A stretch of 64,000 nt of DNA from Simiduia curdlanivorans (GTDB lineage: Bacteria; Pseudomonadota; Gammaproteobacteria; Pseudomonadales; Cellvibrionaceae): the NCBI RefSeq assembly GCF_030409605.1, contig NZ_JAUFQG010000004.1, forward strand, positions 2,467,001 to 2,531,000, read 5' to 3'. Of the stretch, positions 1-9,600 are shown piece after piece. The position numbers and the translations under genes are program-made. The stretch's first letter is position 1; each line of letters opens with the position of its first letter. The notes beneath the pieces were generated by a model. That model was given only the letters and a program-made list of their open reading frames with translations, was not told where the DNA came from and did no database searches.

Positions 1-2
1 CC

Positions 3-3000
3 AACGACGGCGTGACGGTGAGCAACACCGTGAGCACCACCTTGGTGAACGACACCTCGAGCCTGAGCCTGACCGATGGCAGCGCCACCGAAGACAGCAC
101 CGCCGCCGGTGCGGTCATGGGCGTGATCAGCCTGAGCGACGAAGAAGGCAACGCCACGGTGGACTTCACCGCGGGCAGCAACGACAACAACTATTACGAA
201 ATCGTCGGCAACGAAGTGCGCCTAACCGCCGCCGGTGAAGCCTACCTGGATGCGGGCAACAGCCTGCCCAACGTCAGCTTAACCACCAACGACGGCGTGA
301 CGGTGAGCAACACCGTGAGCACCACCTTGGTGAACGACACCTCGAGCCTGAGCCTGACCGATGGCAGCGCCACCGAAGACAGCACCGCCGCCGGTGCGGT
401 CATGGGCGTGATCAGCCTGAGCGACGAAGAAGGCAATGCCACGGTGGACTTCACCGCGGGCAGCAACGACAACAACTACTACGAAATCGTCGGCAACGAA
501 GTGCGCCTAACCGCCGCCGGTGAAGCCTACCTGGATGCGGGCAACAGCCTGCCCAACGTCAGCTTAACCACCAACGACGGCGTGACGGTGAGCAACACCG
601 TGAGCACCACCTTGGTGAACGACACCTCGAGCCTGAGCCTGACCGATGGCAGCGCCACCGAAGACAGCACCGCCGCCGGTGCGGTCATGGGCGTGATCAG
701 CCTGAGCGACGAAGAAGGCAATGCCACGGTGGACTTCACCGCGGGCAGCAACGACAACAACTACTACGAAATCGTCGGCAACGAAGTGCGCCTAACCGCC
801 GCCGGTGAAGCCTACCTGGATGCGGGCAACAGCCTGCCCAACGTCAGCTTAACCACCAACGACGGCGTGACGGTGAGCAACACCGTGAGCACCACCTTGG
901 TGAACGACACCTCGAGCCTGAGCCTGACCGATGGCAGCGCCACCGAAGACAGCACCGCCGCCGGTGCGGTCATGGGCGTGATCAGCCTGAGCGACGAAGA
1001 AGGCAATGCCACGGTGGACTTCACCGCGGGCAGCAACGACAACAACTATTACGAAATCGTCGGCAACGAAGTGCGCCTAACCGCCGCCGGTGAAGCCTAC
1101 CTGGATGCGGGCAACAGCCTGCCCAACGTCAGCTTAACCACCAACGACGGCGTGACGGTGAGCAACACCGTGAGCACCACCTTGGTGAACGACACCTCGA
1201 GCCTGAGCCTGACCGATGGCAGCGCCACCGAAGACAGCACCGCCGCCGGTGCGGTCATGGGCGTGATCAGCCTGAGCGACGAAGAAGGCAATGCCACGGT
1301 GGACTTCACCGCGGGCAGCAACGACAACAACTATTACGAAATCGTCGGCAACGAAGTGCGCCTAACCGCCGCCGGTGAAGCCTACCTGGATGCGGGCAAC
1401 AGCCTGCCCAACGTCAGCTTAACCACCAACGACGGCGTGACGGTGAGCAACACCGTGAGCACCACCTTGGTGAACGACACCTCGAGCCTGAGCCTGACCG
1501 ACGGCAGCGCCACCGAAGACAGCACCGCCGCCGGTGCGGTCATGGGCGTGATCAGCCTGAGCGACGAAGAAGGCAATGCCACGGTGGACTTCACCGCGGG
1601 CAGCAACGACAACAACTATTACGAAATCGTCGGCAACGAAGTGCGCCTAACCGCCGCCGGTGAAGCCTACCTGGATGCGGGCAACAGCCTGCCCAACGTC
1701 AGCTTAACCACCAACGACGGCGTGACGGTGAGCAACACCGTGAGCACCACCTTGGTGAACGACACCTCGAGCCTGAGCCTGACCGATGGCAGCGCCACCG
1801 AAGACAGCACCGCCGCCGGTGCGGTCATGGGCGTGATCAGCCTGAGCGACGAAGAAGGCAATGCCACGGTGGACTTCACCGCGGGCAGCAACGACAACAA
1901 CTATTACGAAATCGTCGGCAACGAAGTGCGCCTAACCGCCGCCGGTGAAGCCTACCTGGATGCGGGCAACAGCCTGCCCAACGTCAGCTTAACCACCAAC
2001 GACGGCGTGACGGTGAGCAACACCGTGAGCACCACCTTGGTGAACGACACCTCGAGCCTGAGCCTGACCGATGGCAGCGCCACCGAAGACAGCACCGCCG
2101 CCGGTGCGGTCATGGGCGTGATCAGCCTGAGCGACGAAGAAGGCAATGCCACGGTGGACTTCACCGCGGGCAGCAACGACAACAACTATTACGAAATCGT
2201 CGGCAACGAAGTGCGCCTAACCGCCGCCGGTGAAGCCTACCTGGATGCGGGCAACAGCCTGCCCAACGTCAGCTTAACCACCAACGACGGCGTGACGGTG
2301 AGCAACACCGTGAGCACCACCTTGGTGAACGACACCTCGAGCCTGAGCCTGACCGATGGCAGCGCCACCGAAGACAGCACCGCCGCCGGTGCGGTCATGG
2401 GCGTGATCAGCCTGAGCGACGAAGAAGGCAATGCCACGGTGGACTTCACCGCGGGCAGCAACGACAACAACTATTACGAAATCGTCGGCAACGAAGTGCG
2501 CCTAACCGCCGCCGGTGAAGCCTATTTGGATGCGGGCAACAGCCTGCCCAACGTCAGCTTAACCACCAACGACGGCGTGACGGTGAGCAACACCGTGAGC
2601 ACCACCTTGGTGAACGACACCTCGAGCCTGAGCCTGACCGATGGCAGCGCCACCGAAGACAGCACCGCCGCCGGTGCGGTCATGGGCGTGATCAGCCTGA
2701 GCGACGAAGAAGGCAATGCCACGGTGGACTTCACCGCGGGCAGCAACGACAACAACTATTACGAAATCGTCGGCAACGAAGTGCGCCTAACCGCCGCCGG
2801 TGAAGCCTACCTGGATGCGGGCAACAGCCTGCCCAACGTCAGCTTAACCACCAACGACGGCGTGACGGTGAGCAACACCGTGAGCACCACCTTGGTGAAC
2901 GACACCTCGAGCCTGAGCCTGACCGACGGCAGCGCCACCGAAGACAGCACCGCCGCCGGTGCGGTCATGGGCGTGATCAGCCTGAGCGACGAAGAAGGCA

Positions 3001-6000
3001 ATGCCACGGTGGACTTCACCGCGGGCAGCAACGACAACAACTATTACGAAATCGTCGGCAACGAAGTGCGCCTAACCGCCGCCGGTGAAGCCTACCTGGA
3101 TGCGGGCAACAGCCTGCCCAACGTCAGCTTAACCACCAACGACGGCGTGACGGTGAGCAACACCGTGAGCACCACCTTGGTGAACGACACCTCGAGCCTG
3201 AGCCTGACCGATGGCAGCGCCACCGAAGACAGCACCGCCGCCGGTGCGGTCATGGGCGTGATCAGCCTGAGCGACGAAGAAGGCAATGCCACGGTGGACT
3301 TCACCGCGGGCAGCAACGACAACAACTATTACGAAATCGTCGGCAACGAAGTGCGCCTAACCGCCGCCGGTGAAGCCTACCTGGATGCGGGCAACAGCCT
3401 GCCCAACGTCAGCTTAACCACCAACGACGGCGTGACGGTGAGCAACACCGTGAGCACCACCTTGGTGAACGACACCTCGAGCCTGAGCCTGACCGATGGC
3501 AGCGCCACCGAAGACAGCACCGCCGCCGGTGCGGTCATGGGCGTGATCAGCCTGAGCGACGAAGAAGGCAATGCCACGGTGGACTTCACCGCGGGCAGCA
3601 ACGACAACAACTATTACGAAATCGTCGGCAACGAAGTGCGCCTAACCGCCGCCGGTGAAGCCTACCTGGATGCGGGCAACAGCCTGCCCAACGTCAGCTT
3701 AACCACCAACGACGGCGTGACGGTGAGCAACACCGTGAGCACCACCTTGGTGAACGACACCTCGAGCCTGAGCCTGACCGATGGCAGCGCCACCGAAGAC
3801 AGCACCGCCGCCGGTGCGGTCATGGGCGTGATCAGCCTGAGCGACGAAGAAGGCAATGCCACGGTGGACTTCACCGCGGGCAGCAACGACAACAACTATT
3901 ACGAAATCGTCGGCAACGAAGTGCGCCTAACCGCCGCCGGTGAAGCCTACCTGGATGCGGGCAACAGCCTGCCCAACGTCAGCTTAACCACCAACGACGG
4001 CGTGACGGTGAGCAACACCGTGAGCACCACCTTGGTGAACGACACCTCGAGCCTGAGCCTGACCGACGGCAGCGCCACCGAAGACAGCACCGCCGCCGGT
4101 GCGGTCATGGGCGTGATCAGCCTGAGCGACGAAGAAGGCAATGCCACGGTGGACTTCACCGCGGGCAGCAACGACAACAACTATTACGAAATCGTCGGCA
4201 ACGAAGTGCGCCTAACCGCCGCCGGTGAAGCCTACCTGGATGCGGGCAACAGCCTGCCCAACGTCAGCTTAACCACCAACGACGGCGTGACGGTGAGCAA
4301 CACCGTGAGCACCACCTTGGTGAACGACACCTCGAGCCTGAGCCTGACCGATGGCAGCGCCACCGAAGACAGCACCGCCGCCGGTGCGGTCATGGGCGTG
4401 ATCAGCCTGAGCGACGAAGAAGGCAATGCCACGGTGGACTTCACCGCGGGCAGCAACGACAACAACTATTACGAAATCGTCGGCAACGAAGTGCGCCTAA
4501 CCGCCGCCGGTGAAGCCTATTTGGATGCGGGCAACAGCCTGCCCAACGTCAGCTTAACCACCAACGACGGCGTGACGGTGAGCAACACCGTGAGCACCAC
4601 CTTGGTGAACGACACCTCGAGCCTGAGCCTGACCGATGGCAGCGCCACCGAAGACAGCACCGCCGCCGGTGCGGTCATGGGCGTGATCAGCCTGAGCGAC
4701 GAAGAAGGCAATGCCACGGTGGACTTCACCGCGGGCAGCAACGACAACAACTATTACGAAATCGTCGGCAACGAAGTGCGCCTAACCGCCGCCGGTGAAG
4801 CCTACCTGGATGCGGGCAACAGCCTGCCCAACGTCAGCTTAACCACCAACGACGGCGTGACGGTGAGCAACACCGTGAGCACCACCTTGGTGAACGACAC
4901 CTCGAGCCTGAGCCTGACCGACGGCAGCGCCACCGAAGACAGCACCGCCGCCGGTGCGGTCATGGGCGTGATCAGCCTGAGCGACGAAGAAGGCAATGCC
5001 ACGGTGGACTTCACCGCGGGCAGCAACGACAACAACTATTACGAAATCGTCGGCAACGAAGTGCGCCTAACCGCCGCCGGTGAAGCCTACCTGGATGCGG
5101 GCAACAGCCTGCCCAACGTCAGCTTAACCACCAACGACGGCGTGACGGTGAGCAACACCGTGAGCACCACCTTGGTGAACGACACCTCGAGCCTGAGCCT
5201 GACCGATGGCAGCGCCACCGAAGACAGCACCGCCGCCGGTGCGGTCATGGGCGTGATCAGCCTGAGCGACGAAGAAGGCAATGCCACGGTGGACTTCACC
5301 GCGGGCAGCAACGACAACAACTATTACGAAATCGTCGGCAACGAAGTGCGCCTAACCGCCGCCGGTGAAGCCTACCTGGATGCGGGCAACAGCCTGCCCA
5401 ACGTCAGCTTAACCACCAACGACGGCGTGACGGTGAGCAACACCGTGAGCACCACCTTGGTGAACGACACCTCGAGCCTGAGCCTGACCGACGGCAGCGC
5501 CACCGAAGACAGCACCGCCGCCGGTGCGGTCATGGGCGTGATCAGCCTGAGCGACGAAGAAGGCAATGCCACGGTGGACTTCACCGCGGGCAGCAACGAC
5601 AACAACTATTACGAAATCGTCGGCAACGAAGTGCGCCTAACCGCCGCCGGTGAAGCCTACCTGGATGCGGGCAACAGCCTGCCCAACGTCAGCTTAACCA
5701 CCAACGACGGCGTGACGGTGAGCAACACCGTGAGCACCACCTTGGTGAACGACACCTCGAGCCTGAGCCTGACCGATGGCAGCGCCACCGAAGACAGCAC
5801 CGCCGCCGGTGCGGTCATGGGCGTGATCAGCCTGAGCGACGAAGAAGGCAATGCCACGGTGGACTTCACCGCGGGCAGCAACGACAACAACTATTACGAA
5901 ATCGTCGGCAACGAAGTGCGCCTAACCGCCGCCGGTGAAGCCTATTTGGATGCGGGCAACAGCCTGCCCAACGTCAGCTTAACCACCAACGACGGCGTGA

Positions 6001-6605
6001 CGGTGAGCAACACCGTGAGCACCACCTTGGTGAACGACACCTCGAGCCTGAGCCTGACCGATGGCAGCGCCACCGAAGACAGCACCGCCGCCGGTGCGGT
6101 CATGGGCGTGATCAGCCTGAGCGACGAAGAAGGCAATGCCACGGTGGACTTCACCGCGGGCAGCAACGACAACAACTACTACGAAATCGTCGGCAACGAA
6201 GTGCGCCTAACCGCCGCCGGTGAAGCCTACCTGGATGCGGGCAACAGCCTGCCCAACGTCAGCTTAACCACCAACGACGGCGTGACGGTGAGCAACACCG
6301 TGAGCACCACCTTGGTGAACGACACCTCGAGCCTGAGCCTGACCGATGGCAGCGCCACCGAAGACAGCACCGCCGCCGGTGCGGTCATGGGCGTGATCAG
6401 CCTGAGCGACGAAGAAGGCAACGCCACGGTGGACTTCACCGCGGGCAGCAACGACAACAACTACTACGAAATCGTCGGCAACGAAGTGCGCCTAACCGCC
6501 GCCGGTGAAGCCTATTTGGATGCGGGCAACAGCCTGCCCAACGTCAGCTTAACCACCAACGACGGCGTGACGGTGAGCAACACCGTGAGCACCACCTTGG
6601 TGAAC
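3..6605 (+). repeat. 23 tandem 285-bp coding repeats in the RTX adhesin
   Basis: The 285-bp unit (95 codons) recurs about 23 times with no indel, and all visible copies encode the same protein sequence. The only differences I found are synonymous: GAT/GAC (Asp), AAT/AAC (Asn), TAT/TAC (Tyr) and a linked TAC-CTG/TAT-TTG (Tyr-Leu). Outer copies differ most: the AAC form occurs only in copies 1 and 23, and TAC only in copies 2, 3, 22 and 23. This pattern fits homogenisation by unequal crossing-over or gene conversion plus selection on the protein. Copy number in an assembly of such repeats may be unreliable. Confidence 0.97.
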
Positions 6606-9600
6606 GATGCACCTTTACTTGATCTGGATGGCAACAATTCTAGCGGCGTATCAGGCTTTAATTATCAAACCTCCTTCACTGAAGGTGGTGCGCCGGTTCG
6701 AATTGCCGACGTTGATGTGCAAATTTCCGATGTCGATAGTGCGCTGATTACAAGTGCTAGGGTTCAGATTACTAATGTTGAAGCCGGTGATTTCCTCACA
6801 GTAGGTAATTTACCCAGCGGCATTGTGGCTAGTGCCTATAACCCGACCACGGGCTTGCTAACCTTGACTGGCAGTGCGTCCTTGTCGGAATACCAGAGCG
6901 CAATCCGCGCGGTTCAATTTACTAACGATGGCTCTGCATCTGGTGCAGCAAAGGATATTGCGGTGTCAGTCAGCGATGGCACCGATTGGAGCAATGTTGC
7001 TCATACAACTATCAATATGGTGTTAGTGCCGACGGTGTCGATTTCCGATATGTCGGTGCAAGAACCTCAATCTGGTACCACAACACTCACTTTTACTATA
7101 AACATTGATACGCCACCCGCGTCTAACTTGACCTTTACCTATCAAACTGTGAATGGCAGCGCGCAGGGTGGGGCAGACTACCAGCAGATTGGCCCATTAA
7201 CCGGCACTATTTTGGCCGGTCAAACTAGCGCGACAATCTCTATCACTATTAACAGCGATAGCAATGTTTATGAAGGCGATGAGAATTTCTATCTCAATGT
7301 TACAGGCTTCAATCAAACCGTAAATTACGCACCTGGCTCCCATTTGATTACAAATGGTGTGCAAGCGGTTGGCACCATTGGTGCCAATAACGGTGCGCCC
7401 GTGGCCGAAGACGATCTTTACCTGACCGGTCAAGACGAAGTGCTCGTAACAGGCAATGTGCTAGCAAACGATACCTTGGTTGATGGTGCCGTTGTCTCCA
7501 CCTTTGATAGCCTTTCAAGTTTCGGCGCTACGGTTAGCTATAACGGTGACGGTACCTTTACCTATACGCCCGCGAGTGGCTTTGTTGGCACCGATACGTT
7601 TACTTACACCCTAATTGATGACGACGGCGAAATTGATACAGCGACGGTGACCGTGGAGGTGAGCGATGTCACGATTCTGCCACCAACCATTGCTGCGCTA
7701 GCCGACGTCACCTACGTTGAGAATGCTATCGGTACCGCTTTATTTGACGGCGTTACTATCACCGATGCCGATAGCAATAATTTGTCGTCTGTAGTCGTAA
7801 CGATCAATGGCTTTATTAATTCACAAGATGTAATTGATTACTTAACAGCGGGTACCAATGTAACGGCAGTGGTTAGCCAAACGGGTTCAACTTGGCAGCT
7901 AACCTTATCTGGTGGTGCCGATATTGGTGAATACATCACCGTATTAGATACGTTGACTTACCAAAATAGTTCTGAGAACCCGTCTGTTTCACTGCGGGAA
8001 GTTTCTTTAACCGCTTACGATCAAAACTTTGCCAATATTTACGATAGCGAAAGTTTCCAGCTGCAAGTCACACCAGTTAACGATGCGCCGGAAGTGTTCG
8101 ATAACAGTAAGTTTGTTATTGAAGGGACGCTCAGTACACCGCTCAATATTCAAGCGCCAACCGATGTTGATTCAGATGATTCCCAGCTGATTATCACGGT
8201 ATTGACCTTGCCCGATGTAACCACCGGTATTGTTATGATGGCCGACGGTCTTACTCAAGTGACAGTAGGGCAGGTGTTAACACTCGCGCAACTCACCTCG
8301 TTGGTATTCGATGCCAGCGGTGTGGAGGCCTCCGACACCTTCACCTATTCGGTATTTGATGGTGAGTTAACCACGATTGGCACCACTTCGTTAAATGTCG
8401 GTGCCACTCAGCCAGACTTTAATACGGTTTACGAAAGCGGCTTAGCCACTGGTTCGGGTGTTGAGGGTCAGTCAGCGCAGGCGAGTGGTAACCTCTTCGA
8501 TAACGACGGCTCCGGCGGCGGTACCTTAACCAGTATTCAGTTTAATGGCACAACCTATTCACCAGCCGGAGGCGTTATTACGGTTACTACGCCCTTGGGT
8601 GTATTAACTGTTGACGCCAATACCGGTGATTACACTTATCAGCTTTCAACCAGCAATAGTACTGGCACAGACGTGAGCGAGGTGTTCACCTATAACTTTG
8701 TCAATGTCACACCTTTATCCGATGATTTGACCATCACCATCGTCGACGATGTTCCCATCGCGTCGAATGTGGCGCAAACGATTCCAGAGTCTGAAGAAAA
8801 TATCTTCAACCTCATGTTTTCTTTAGATATCTCCACCAGTATGAACGAAGCAGTAGGTTCTGGTGGCGATACCCGATTGTCTCTGGCGAAAGATTCTTTG
8901 GTAAGTCTGGCTGAGGAATATTTTAATCAGTCGACTCAGGTGAGTTTGACCTTGTTGTTGTTTGCCAATGGTGCGCACCGCGTAGGTACTTTTACGGATT
9001 TTGAGTCTGCCAAAGCTGCCATTGAGGCTGTAACAGATGTTAGCCAAACGAATTATTCAGATGATTTGACAGGTAGCGGAAACTTGTCAAATGCGACTAG
9101 CTATGTTGATGCGCTGAATATGATCCGCAGTGAATTTACGACAGATTTAACCTCGCAAAATCCTGCCGATAATGTCCAAAATATTTCCTACTTTTTGTCC
9201 GATGGTGCAGTGACAAGAGATGGTAGCCCCGTAAATATCGGTTATCGCGAGTACGTAAACGAGCACGGTATTAAGTCTTACTCTGTAGGTATAGGCGATG
9301 GTTTGCCTTCAAACCTCACTGACTTAAATTACGCCCATAATATTGACGCTTTTGGCAAGGGCAATGGCACTATCGACGACGCACTTATCGTGTCAGATGT
9401 AGCGCTTCTGCAGTCCGAGTTGCTAAGCACTGTACCAACGGCCTTTGGCGGCAATATTACCCAAGAAGGCACTATTACCCGTATTGCAATGGGGGCCGAT
9501 GGTGGTCATGTGGCGTCTATTGAAATATTGCTAGGCGATCCGGCAGTTGCGCACACCATTAGTTATGATGGCGGGGTCTTTACTGTGAGCCCAGCGCTTC

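Noticed and set aside
242..6460. 22 minus-strand frames of 77 codons, one per adhesin repeat
   Set aside because: They are antisense shadows of the 285-bp coding repeat and lack ribosome binding sites.
3..6605. CRISPR-like regular repeats
   Set aside because: The repeats are continuous coding units without unique spacers.
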